The notes under the pieces are model-generated. The model made no database searches. It was given only the letters and a program-made list of their open reading frames with translations, and had not been told where the DNA came from. A stretch of 49,722 nt of DNA, from assembly GCA_019634045.1 (NCBI GenBank), contig JAHQWA010000449.1, positions 1-49,722 of the forward strand, written 5' to 3'. Shown one piece after another: positions 42,591 to 49,722 of this stretch. The stretch's first letter is position 1. Each line of letters opens with the position of its first letter. The position numbers and the translations under genes are program-made. The stretch comes from Saprospiraceae bacterium (GTDB lineage: Bacteria > Bacteroidota > Bacteroidia > Chitinophagales > Saprospiraceae).

Positions 42591-45458
42591 TTAGGCTGCG
42601 GATTTCATCGTCCTGATGCGATACCACATACTGAAACCCAATCCAATCATCATTAGAAGGGATCCTAGCCAAAAGAAATTGATTCCAGGAAATTCAATAG
42701 CCTCCAATACCAAGAAATCATAACGGAAGGAGTCTGTAGCCATTTCTACCGGAACATTTTGGGAAGGAGGTTCTTTATAAGCGACCATCAGGCTAACCTT
42801 TTCCTCCTTGGGATCGATATTCGTCAAACGGAAATGAAGACCGTAGGCATTTAATTCATCTTTGATGTTGAACGGCCGATTTTCCCGAATCAGGTAAACA
42901 GGTTGCGCTTGGGCAACTTCTCCACTTGGCAATTGGATGTTAATCATAGCTCCAACGGCTAAATCTCCTTCCTCGGCCGTATAGTTAGGATGGGTCGGTT
43001 TGGTATTGAAGCCGCCAAACTGGAAATTGATCTCCCCAAGATTGAATCGCTGACCTTGGCTCAATTTGAATTCTGTATATTCTAGTTCCTCTTCTGGAGT
43101 TAAGACCAGATTTAGCACATCCTGATGCAGGCGTACTTTGGAACTTATCTCATGGATTTGAACGGGATAAGTGTACAAAAGCTGACCCCTTAAAACCATG
43201 ACAGGCATAGCAGTATAAATGCTATCATCTCCACTCATTCGAATACGCATTCGGGCACCCAGTGAAACATCTCCTTCTTCTGCCGTATAATCCGGGTGAC
43301 TAGCTCCTTTTACTAGTTCATCAACTTGTACAGTGAAAGTACGGAGTGAGAAAGTATCACGATCTCTAATCGGAATCGTATCGGTGAAAGTATAGGTTTC
43401 CTTTAAAGGAAGTTCGTAGCGTTTGAACTGGAGACTGTCTTCACGATTCTTGCGGAATTCAGCATCTATCTCTATTTGAGGCAAAGCGCGGATACTAGTA
43501 AAAATATCCCTTCCGAAGTAATGCTTGGTGGAAGGATTATAGACCTCAACTTTGGTGAAATTTTTATCGTAGAGAATATCTGGAGTCAAATTGAACTCCT
43601 CTTTGATTTCTCCATCAGCCCCTCTTTTCTTATAATTTACGGTATAAGTTCGCGTGCGGTTCTCCACGGTATCTTTGACGTAGGTCACCTCATAGCCACT
43701 CATCACCATAGTATTGCCCTTGAAAAGCATGATGTTCTTTTGCGCAATATCATCTTCAGCCCCTTCAATCATTCCTTCCATCGCCCATGGATTGGAGGAA
43801 ATATGCCGTTTATTCAAACCGGAGGCAATAATGCCAACGATCATTAGTCCGAAGCCAATATGTGAAAGCGTGGAACCGCCCAGTTTAAGGTTTCCTTTCA
43901 AAAAACTGACCAAATAATCGAGGTTTGCCACCACTGTGAAAATTCCGGAAAACAAGAGAACAAGGTAAGGTACCGTCTTAGCAGAAACCCACAAGGTAGT
44001 CAAGAAAGTGAGCAAGGCTGCCCCTGCCAAGCTAATCCCAATATGTGTAAAGAATTTACGCTTATGCTTCGCCCAGTTCACGCCCTTATACCTAAGAAAC
44101 TGTGATGTTCCTGAAAGCAGGCCAATGAATACCGCAATCCAAAGTTGATATTTATTGAAGTGCTCAACCGGGTCTGTAATGACTCGTCCTTCGTAGACCG
44201 GATCGAAGTACTGCACAATTTTGTTGAATACCGGTAAGGAGGTGGAACCCGTAATGAGTAAACCTGAGAAAAGCAATACTAAACTACCAATGAACATCCA
44301 GAATTCTCTTGAGGCTGTAGGCTCTTCTTTTTCAGGACCAGGGATGCTCTTATATCTTCTGATCATTAAGATCAACGGAATCAAAATGAAAGTAGCTTGA
44401 AAAACGACCAATTGCCACTCCAGTCCCATCTCAGTAAAGGCATGTACTGAGGTCTCTCCAAGAATACCACTCCTCGTCAAGAAGGTGGAATACAACACAA
44501 GAAGGAAACTTAGTAGGTAAAATATGTAGGTTGTTCGAATGGAGTGATTGGTGTTCTTGGCAACGAGATTTGTATGGATACCAGCAACTAAAATTAGCCA
44601 GGGTACTAGCGAAGTGTTTTCCACGGGATCCCAAGCCCAATACCCTCCAAAGGTGAGTGCTTCGTATGCCCAGGCCGATCCCATCAAAATACCGATCCCT
44701 AGGATAGATCCGGAGAATAGAGCCCATGGCAATGCAGGCTTTAGCCATGCCGTGTGCTCTCCTTTCCATAGCCCTGCTACCGCATAGCAGAATGGAATTG
44801 CGGTGGAGGCAAAACCCAAAAAGAGGGTAGGAGGGTGGATGGTCATCCAGTAATTTTGCAGGGAGGCATTGAGCCCCGTCCCGCCTATTAAACTCAAGTA
44901 ATCGGCATTGGAAAAAATCGGCGCGTCCATGACCTCTCTTAACAGTAGAGTAGGATTACTGCCAATCTTCAACGGATCGTCTCCAAAACCAATATATATT
45001 CCGAGGAGCATAGAATTTAATAGCACTTGGATGAGTGCCAGCACAGACATCGTAGGGGCCTCCCATTTTTTCCCTATCCGCATCAACACAAACCCTAAGA
45101 CCACATGCCAAAACATCCATAGTAGGAAGCTACCTTCTTGCCCTTCCCAAAAGGCCGCAAAAACATATCGAAAAGGCAAATCATCAGAAACGTGGCCTTG
45201 CACATATTGGTACTCATAGTACTTGTTGATCATCAAATAAAAGATGATACCGATCACGGTAAAGATACTAATGCCATGTAGACCAAATGCGGCTCTTCCT
45301 AAACGTTTCCAGCTGTGCTCATCTGGCGTATCTGCCTTTTGGGTGCCAAAATAGTAGGCTACTGAAGCTAGCATTGCGCCCACAAAACCCAGCAAAATGG
45401 CAGCATGGCCTATTCGACCGGGCCATAAATGCTCACCAATGTATTGTATACTATCCAT
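42591..45458 (-). CDS. ccmF: Cytochrome c maturation heme lyase subunit CcmF, long form
   Basis: 955 residues, against about 650 in Proteobacteria. The N-terminal 520 residues are the multi-span membrane core with the WWD heme-handling motif GGYWAWDPVENTSLVPW (271-287) and conserved external histidines (IHPPT at 208-212). The extra C-terminal part (about 560-925) is a large periplasmic region, and a final span near 930-950 closes the protein. The extra region contains two similar segments about 100 residues apart: HPDYTAEEGD (near 717) and HPNYTAEEGD (near 816), each followed by LGA/VGA and a xPV(M/Y)L strand. CcmE starts 3 nt upstream. Works in heme attachment to cytochrome c (System I). Confidence 0.93.
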   Translation of the reverse strand: MDSIQYIGEHLWPGRIGHAAILLGFVGAMLASVAYYFGTQKADTPDEHSWKRLGRAAFGLHGISIFTVIGIIFYLMINKYYEYQYVQGHVSDDLPFRYVFAAFWEGQEGSFLLWMFWHVVLGFVLMRIGKKWEAPTMSVLALIQVLLNSMLLGIYIGFGDDPLKIGSNPTLLLREVMDAPIFSNADYLSLIGGTGLNASLQNYWMTIHPPTLFLGFASTAIPFCYAVAGLWKGEHTAWLKPALPWALFSGSILGIGILMGSAWAYEALTFGGYWAWDPVENTSLVPWLILVAGIHTNLVAKNTNHSIRTTYIFYLLSFLLVLYSTFLTRSGILGETSVHAFTEMGLEWQLVVFQATFILIPLILMIRRYKSIPGPEKEEPTASREFWMFIGSLVLLFSGLLITGSTSLPVFNKIVQYFDPVYEGRVITDPVEHFNKYQLWIAVFIGLLSGTSQFLRYKGVNWAKHKRKFFTHIGISLAGAALLTFLTTLWVSAKTVPYLVLLFSGIFTVVANLDYLVSFLKGNLKLGGSTLSHIGFGLMIVGIIASGLNKRHISSNPWAMEGMIEGAEDDIAQKNIMLFKGNTMVMSGYEVTYVKDTVENRTRTYTVNYKKRGADGEIKEEFNLTPDILYDKNFTKVEVYNPSTKHYFGRDIFTSIRALPQIEIDAEFRKNREDSLQFKRYELPLKETYTFTDTIPIRDRDTFSLRTFTVQVDELVKGASHPDYTAEEGDVSLGARMRIRMSGDDSIYTAMPVMVLRGQLLYTYPVQIHEISSKVRLHQDVLNLVLTPEEELEYTEFKLSQGQRFNLGEINFQFGGFNTKPTHPNYTAEEGDLAVGAMINIQLPSGEVAQAQPVYLIRENRPFNIKDELNAYGLHFRLTNIDPKEEKVSLMVAYKEPPSQNVPVEMATDSFRYDFLVLEAIEFPGINFFWLGSLLMMIGLGFSMWYRIRTMKSAA

Positions 45459-45461
45459 GAA

Positions 45462-45860
45462 TTAGCTTTCCTTTTCAGAACGAATGTAGATCTCTTCGTC
45501 TTTATATTTAGATGGGCACTTCAATAGCATATCAGAGGCCCAAAATTCATCACCCTTCATTTCTCCCGTCACCACAATTTGTTCTGATAACTCAAAATCT
45601 TGTGGACGGGCTGCCTGTAGTACTACTTTTCGTTCTACTCCATTTCTATCCTTGATGAAGAAAGTAAAAAGATCAGGATTGATTTCAGGTTGGTAAATCA
45701 TTTCCTTATCCTTTGACAATTGCCCAGCGATCTTCACCCGACTACCTGATTCAATTGCATCTGCGAATGTGGCATAGGTAGTAGTATCCTTGATTGCAGT
45801 GGTAAGCAAGAAAATGGCTGTAGCTATCATGAGGATACCGACAATATGTATCTTTTTCAT
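45462..45860 (-). CDS. ccmE: Heme chaperone CcmE, Cys-type
   Basis: 132 residues, one N-terminal membrane anchor (IVGILMIATAIFLLTTAI) and an OB-fold domain. The heme-binding stretch reads LLK-C115-PSK-Y119, so the usual histidine of HxxxY is cysteine (CxxxY), the form known from Desulfovibrio and archaeal CcmE proteins (System I*). It carries heme from CcmABCD to CcmF on the periplasmic side. The gene precedes ccmF by 3 nt. A TTTG-N23-TAACTTTG promoter lies 16 nt ahead of the ATG. Confidence 0.92.
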   Translation of the reverse strand: MKKIHIVGILMIATAIFLLTTAIKDTTTYATFADAIESGSRVKIAGQLSKDKEMIYQPEINPDLFTFFIKDRNGVERKVVLQAARPQDFELSEQIVVTGEMKGDEFWASDMLLKCPSKYKDEEIYIRSEKES

Positions 45861-45876
45861 GGACTTATATTTTTTG

Positions 45877-45911
45877 CAAAGTTAAACGCTTAACGGGTTT
45901 ATACCGTCAAA
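45877..45911 (-). promoter_or_regulatory. Promoter of the ccmE-ccmF operon
   Basis: On the minus strand, TTTG (45911-45908), 23-nt spacer, TAACTTTG (45884-45877), an exact -7 match 16 nt before the ccmE ATG. Confidence 0.6.
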
Positions 45912-45937
45912 ATGTTGTCATAACTAGGGTGCAAATT

Positions 45938-45969
45938 ATTGTTTTATCTTAAGTAAAGCCTTAAGTTTG
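45938..45969 (+). promoter_or_regulatory. Promoter of the FtsE-like ATPase gene
   Basis: ATTG (45938-45941), 20-nt spacer, TAAGTTTG (45962-45969), exact -7. The ATG at 45979 is only 9 nt beyond the -7 box, so the transcript would be almost leaderless. Confidence 0.5.
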
Positions 45970-45978
45970 CTCCCTATT

Positions 45979-46665
45979 ATGAGTAATCTCATTGTGCACC
46001 TCAAGAACGTCAAAATTTTCCAGGCCAAGAATCTGATCCTGGAGAAAGTTAACCTGAAGATATCAAAGGGGGAGTTTACCTACTTGATTGGAAAAACAGG
46101 GAGTGGAAAGTCAAGCCTGTTAAAGACCCTTTACGCTGCCCTTCCGCTAACGGAAGGAGAAGGTAAGGTCGGAGAATTTAACTTGAAAAGCTTGAACCGA
46201 AAGACAATTCCACTATTACGCCGTCAATTAGGGATTGTATTTCAGGATTTTAACTTGTTAAGTGATAGGAATGTAGAGGAAAACCTGAAATTTGTGTTGA
46301 AAGCCACCGGCTGGAAAGACGCAGCCGATATTCATAAAAGGGTAACAGAAGTCCTAGAACAGGTTGATTTAAAAACAAAAGCCCGCAAATTTCCACACGA
46401 ACTCTCCGGAGGAGAACAACAGCGCGTCGTCATTGCTCGCGCCCTCCTCAATCGCCCCGATATTATTCTCGCCGACGAGCCCACGGGGAACCTAGATCCG
46501 GAGACCGCCGATGATATACTCTTGCTGCTGCGAAAACTAGCCCAGCAGAATGACACCGCGGTTCTCTTCGCCACCCACGATTATCGAATATTAGAAAACT
46601 TCCCAGCACGGATCATCCGCTGTCTAAACGGCAAAGTGGTCAGTGAGGAAGAACTGGAATTGTAA
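45979..46665 (+). CDS. FtsE-like ABC transporter ATP-binding protein
   Basis: 228 residues from the ATG at 45979; a TTG at 45967 falls inside the -7 box and is rejected. Walker A G38-KTGSGKSS, Q-loop Q89, signature LSGGEQQR (142-149), Walker B IILADE (162-167), and switch H200. The order and length match FtsE, which with FtsX regulates peptidoglycan hydrolases at the division site. No ftsX or other permease adjoins, so LolD/MacB-type ATPase is an alternative. Convergent with the CHAT gene, with 3 nt between. Confidence 0.88.
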   Translation: MSNLIVHLKNVKIFQAKNLILEKVNLKISKGEFTYLIGKTGSGKSSLLKTLYAALPLTEGEGKVGEFNLKSLNRKTIPLLRRQLGIVFQDFNLLSDRNVEENLKFVLKATGWKDAADIHKRVTEVLEQVDLKTKARKFPHELSGGEQQRVVIARALLNRPDIILADEPTGNLDPETADDILLLLRKLAQQNDTAVLFATHDYRILENFPARIIRCLNGKVVSEEELEL

Positions 46666-46668
46666 TGC

Positions 46669-49563
46669 CTAGGCTGCTGAAACGGCTCTTCTTCTAAGTA
46701 AGAACCCGCCAATTAGTGCCAAAGCACCAACGATCAGTATAATTTGCCAAGGAAACCCCGCTTGCCCTAAATCCAGCGCCACCGGATCTCCCATCTGTAC
46801 AAAAGCAGCCCAAAAGAAAGGGTGTTTCTTAACCTTATCAGCGGTCGCTATAAAGTCCAGCTTCGCTTGTCGGAGCGCGCTGTCCTTTTCATATCCCTTT
46901 TTCAAATAATCATAAAAGTCGATCATGATTTCCGAGGTAGAAAAGTCATCAACAGACCAAAGGCTCATTACAGCGCTAGGACATCCCGCATGCACAAAAC
47001 CCTTAGAAAGACTCAGTACCCCATCTCCCTTCACCAATTGTCCACTACCCGTATTGCAAGCACTTAGTACCGCCAAATCAGCAGATAAATTGAGATTAAA
47101 TAGGTCCTGGTTCACAATGGGCTCATCCGCGAAGAAAACCTTGCTCTGCATAGGGTTCTCCTCATCCATGCAAGCATGAGTAGCTAAATGGATAATCCGG
47201 TAATGCCCTGCTTGCGCTAGGAAGGAATCCCGATTGGCGTCTGTACCCAACATCACATTTCCCCCTAAGAGGGCTTGAATTCCCACTACTTCCCGACTGC
47301 TATTCTCTAAGTTGGCCAACTGATCTCCTGCACAGCTTCTATTCTCAGCTATTGGAGCCGAGAAAGCTGGCGCATACCCCAGGAACAGTTGATCCGCCAC
47401 TATCCCTCCTGGCTTCTGGCTCGCCATAGATAAGCTAGCCGAGTAGGCATAGCTAATGGTATAATCTTTAATCATGAAATTCAGGGCATCCTCATCAGTT
47501 GACAGAAGCTCGAATGGAATGAGATTCAGCATATCATCCGGTACGATTAGTAGTCGCCTGATTTTGGAAGGCAAATGCTCAATCGCTGAAGCCGCATACT
47601 GCTGATAAATGGAAAAGATTCTTTTCTGAAAATCAGGGATTTCCTCGGTACTCAATTGTGGCTTTTTCGCCATCCGCTGAATTTCCCTAATATTCTCCTC
47701 AAAATCCGCTGACTTCTCCAGCCGATGCACCTTGAAGTCACGCTTGGTGATTTCGAACAGATAAATTTTTTCGACTCCTACGAAGTATTCCAAGAAGGCC
47801 GTTTTGCCATCGATCATCTCTTTCCTGATATCTTGTACAGTGGCCAATTTCGTGTCATACTTCAGGCGATAATACTTCGGATATTCATCCTCAAATTGAT
47901 CGATTAGTTGCTGATACTCCCTTCGTAGCGTGTATAGCTTATCATCCCATTCCTTGATTTTCTCTTGATCGGGCACTCCACTTTTTTTATTGTTTTCTTC
48001 ATTAATTTCCCTCTCATAATAGGAAATATCGACCCGAAACTGCCTTTCCTTCTCCAGCAAGGAATCTGGAATTCCACTGACAGACTGCGCCATACGTTCA
48101 TTCATGGACTCCAAGAGTAAAATAGCCTTATTGGATTCGGCAAAGAACAAAGCTTTTTCCAAATATTGATCCTCTCCTGTCACTTCATGCAAAGCCAGGG
48201 CAGCCTGGATGGCCTCCTCATAGATCTCTAAGGCATCCCCCGCGAGCCGTTGCTTAGAACCCATGGTAGTGATATCTTCTTTTAGCTTTTTGATAAAGTC
48301 ATGGGTGAGTTGATAGCTATCTAGACTCGCCTTGAGATCCCGAAGATCTTTGGATTCTTGGGATCTTAGATACAAGGCTTTGGCTTTTCCGCGGAGGGAG
48401 CGGATGATGTCATATTCTAGGAAACATTGCTCTACAGTAGGATTGGAATAAATTATCTGATTTTCGAATCCATTAGCTAGATAGATTACTCCTTGGTGGA
48501 AGTAGTGGACCGCTGAATCTAGTTGGTTATTGGCTTGATAGATTTCTCCTAGGTGGGTGTATTGGCGGGCTATGACGGGGTGGTTATCAAAGTTATGATA
48601 TTCAGACTTTACAAAATTGATCGCACTCTTTGCAGCAGAGATTGCTGAAATAAAACTTAATTCCTTACATTTGTTAATAGCTTCTAACTCATAAGAAAGA
48701 TATTTTCGATAGCTATCATCGTCTATTTGAAACTTTAAGGCTTCTCTAATATATTGATAAGACTGATCAAGGTCGTCCATTCTTTGATAGCAAGTTGCTA
48801 ACCTTTGATAGATCCGAATAAACATCTTTTTGGGTACCATTTTCCCAGGGCGATCAATAACATTAAGAATATCCAAGCTAGCTTCGAATTGATTGATCGC
48901 GTTTGATAAGTCTCTTTTGCCTAGGTAAACAAAACCCAAATAGTAAAGGTTTTGAGCCGTCTCTATGTCAAACCTACCATTTATTTGAACTAAGTAATTT
49001 GTAGATTTGACAAGGTTAGTAATAGCTTCATCATATTCTCCAATGACTTCTTGCGTTAGAGCCAGATTTGAAAGCAAAATAGCTATATCTTCTTTATCGT
49101 GGTTAACGTGCTCTAAGATAGAAATGGCCTGTTTATCTAAATTGAGTGACTCTGCAATTTGGTTTTTTCGATAAAGGTGCCCACTCAAATTTAACAAGCA
49201 AAGGCCATAAATAGCAGTAGAACTTCCAAGTTTCTCTTCAATTGTGGTTTTAGCCAAATTAAGATACTGTAACCCTTCAGTTTCTTTTTCCTCTCTGAAC
49301 TTGATAGCACTCAGTTCTATATAGGTTTCACATAATTTTTCGATTTCATTGTCCTCTTTCAATAGGCTTATTGAACTTTGTAAGACGTTTTCTGCTTCTC
49401 TGTACTTGTGAGCCTTAAGTAATTTTCTTGCTTCTTCGTACATCTGTAGTCCTCGTGAAGATTTGGACGAGTTTTCCATGATTTGGCTTAAGGACGTAGG
49501 CCTGCATAATAAAACCAGTACTAGTATTTGAGCTAGAAAAAGCCCTGTTTTAGATTTCTGCAT
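46669..49563 (-). CDS. TPR-CHAT protein with signal peptide and C-terminal membrane anchor
   Basis: 964 residues. Signal peptide MQKSKTGLFLAQILVLVLLC. TPR-type helical repeats cover about 35-420, a charged coiled-coil-like stretch about 490-560, and a CHAT (caspase-like) domain about 640-930 with dyad H796 (HLATHACMD) and C836 (LSACNTGSG). A hydrophobic anchor PWQIILIVGALALIGGFLL (about 942-960) precedes RRRAVSAA. By the positive-inside rule the tail is cytosolic and the TPR and CHAT domains lie in the periplasm. CHAT proteins are caspase-like peptidases, some linked to defence or cell death, but no partner is visible. The 5' half (48600-49560) is clearly more AT-rich than the 3' half. Confidence 0.88.
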   Translation of the reverse strand: MQKSKTGLFLAQILVLVLLCRPTSLSQIMENSSKSSRGLQMYEEARKLLKAHKYREAENVLQSSISLLKEDNEIEKLCETYIELSAIKFREEKETEGLQYLNLAKTTIEEKLGSSTAIYGLCLLNLSGHLYRKNQIAESLNLDKQAISILEHVNHDKEDIAILLSNLALTQEVIGEYDEAITNLVKSTNYLVQINGRFDIETAQNLYYLGFVYLGKRDLSNAINQFEASLDILNVIDRPGKMVPKKMFIRIYQRLATCYQRMDDLDQSYQYIREALKFQIDDDSYRKYLSYELEAINKCKELSFISAISAAKSAINFVKSEYHNFDNHPVIARQYTHLGEIYQANNQLDSAVHYFHQGVIYLANGFENQIIYSNPTVEQCFLEYDIIRSLRGKAKALYLRSQESKDLRDLKASLDSYQLTHDFIKKLKEDITTMGSKQRLAGDALEIYEEAIQAALALHEVTGEDQYLEKALFFAESNKAILLLESMNERMAQSVSGIPDSLLEKERQFRVDISYYEREINEENNKKSGVPDQEKIKEWDDKLYTLRREYQQLIDQFEDEYPKYYRLKYDTKLATVQDIRKEMIDGKTAFLEYFVGVEKIYLFEITKRDFKVHRLEKSADFEENIREIQRMAKKPQLSTEEIPDFQKRIFSIYQQYAASAIEHLPSKIRRLLIVPDDMLNLIPFELLSTDEDALNFMIKDYTISYAYSASLSMASQKPGGIVADQLFLGYAPAFSAPIAENRSCAGDQLANLENSSREVVGIQALLGGNVMLGTDANRDSFLAQAGHYRIIHLATHACMDEENPMQSKVFFADEPIVNQDLFNLNLSADLAVLSACNTGSGQLVKGDGVLSLSKGFVHAGCPSAVMSLWSVDDFSTSEIMIDFYDYLKKGYEKDSALRQAKLDFIATADKVKKHPFFWAAFVQMGDPVALDLGQAGFPWQIILIVGALALIGGFLLRRRAVSAA

Positions 49564-49677
49564 TAGGTAAAGGGTATTATAAATCGAACATCTTCCAGAT
49601 TGTATTTCTGTGCTTCTCTTTGATGTATTGGTATTAATGGCAGTGTTGCATGAACAACTTTTATTTGGTAATTATGG

Positions 49678-49722
49678 TGGAATACACGCGCACAGGCCGT
49701 TAGCGCTGGTCCGTGTATTCCA
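49678..49722. repeat. Inverted repeat at the extreme right end of the window
   Basis: TGGAATACACG (49678-49688) and CGTGTATTCCA (49712-49722) are perfect 11-bp complements around 23 nt that include GCGC...GCGC, allowing a bulged hairpin. The second arm is the last base of the window. May be a repeated element or the edge of a mobile element. Confidence 0.6.

Noticed and set aside
45979..46665. Firm ftsE gene symbol
   Set aside because: No ftsX is adjacent, and LolD/MacB-type ATPases have the same motifs and length.
46669..49563. Claiming a CHAT-based defence system such as a gasdermin or type III-E-like module
   Set aside because: No gasdermin, CRISPR or other effector gene is adjacent within the window; the neighbour is a convergent ABC ATPase.
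49678..49722. Integron attC site
   Set aside because: The arms lack the GTTRRRY/RYYYAAC core sites, and no integrase or cassette is visible.

Overview
The window reads as a chromosomal segment of a Bacteroidota bacterium, most likely of the Saprospiria/Lewinella type. The evidence is: type IX secretion C-terminal sorting domains on two proteins; several promoters of the Bacteroidota form (TTTG, about 19-23 nt, TAnnTTTG); a Cys-type CcmE; the carboxynorspermidine polyamine route; and small families typical of the phylum (DUF4403, DUF6435, SusA-like GH13). G+C looks moderate by eye. I see no phage, insertion sequence, CRISPR array, tRNA or rRNA.

Layout. 1-4548: glutamate synthase, large subunit (5' end outside the window) and small subunit. 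4716-5255: free methionine-(R)-sulfoxide reductase. 5256-5954: a 700-nt non-coding region with a terminator, a duplicated 19-nt motif and a LacI-type operator overlapping a promoter. 5955-8924: LacI regulator, glutamyl-Q tRNA(Asp) synthetase and an alpha/beta hydrolase, tightly packed. 9193-10554: a secreted two-PDZ protein with a T9SS tail. 10714-10920: a strong promoter followed by a rod-like foldable stretch, the best candidate for an unannotated RNA here. 10951-13730: YebC-type regulator, galactokinase, Crp/Fnr regulator. 13905-17505: two membrane proteins of unknown function and a lipoprotein sulfatase. 17588-21921: cystathionine beta-synthase-like enzyme, LysM/double-psi-barrel protein, KdsB, zinc-ribbon Nudix hydrolase, cytidine deaminase. 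22323-28319: saccharopine reductase, then a compact run of flippase, metallo-beta-lactamase-fold hydrolase, carboxynorspermidine dehydrogenase and decarboxylase. 28540-36697: M16 peptidase, large secreted Asp-box (sortilin-like) protein and a four-PDZ T9SS protein. 36846-41471: DUF4403 lipoprotein, GH13 amylase, DUF6435, DUF481-like outer-membrane barrel. 41481-45860 (minus): cytochrome c maturation genes ccmE-ccmF followed by a DUF2520 protein and a small conserved protein. 45979-46665: FtsE-like ABC ATPase. 46669-49563 (minus): a TPR-CHAT protein with a signal peptide and a C-terminal anchor.

Working together: GltBD (ammonia assimilation), galactokinase with a GH13 amylase and a LacI regulator (sugar use), CcmE/CcmF (heme attachment to cytochrome c), NspC with its dehydrogenase (spermidine-type polyamines), KdsB (lipopolysaccharide core) and a flippase (surface glycan). 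Most of the window is ordinary core genome. The points most worth a second look are the candidate RNA at 10751-10920, the secreted PDZ-only proteins, the probably periplasmic CHAT protein, the Cys-type CcmE, and several palindromic intergenic elements, one of them at the extreme right end of the window.
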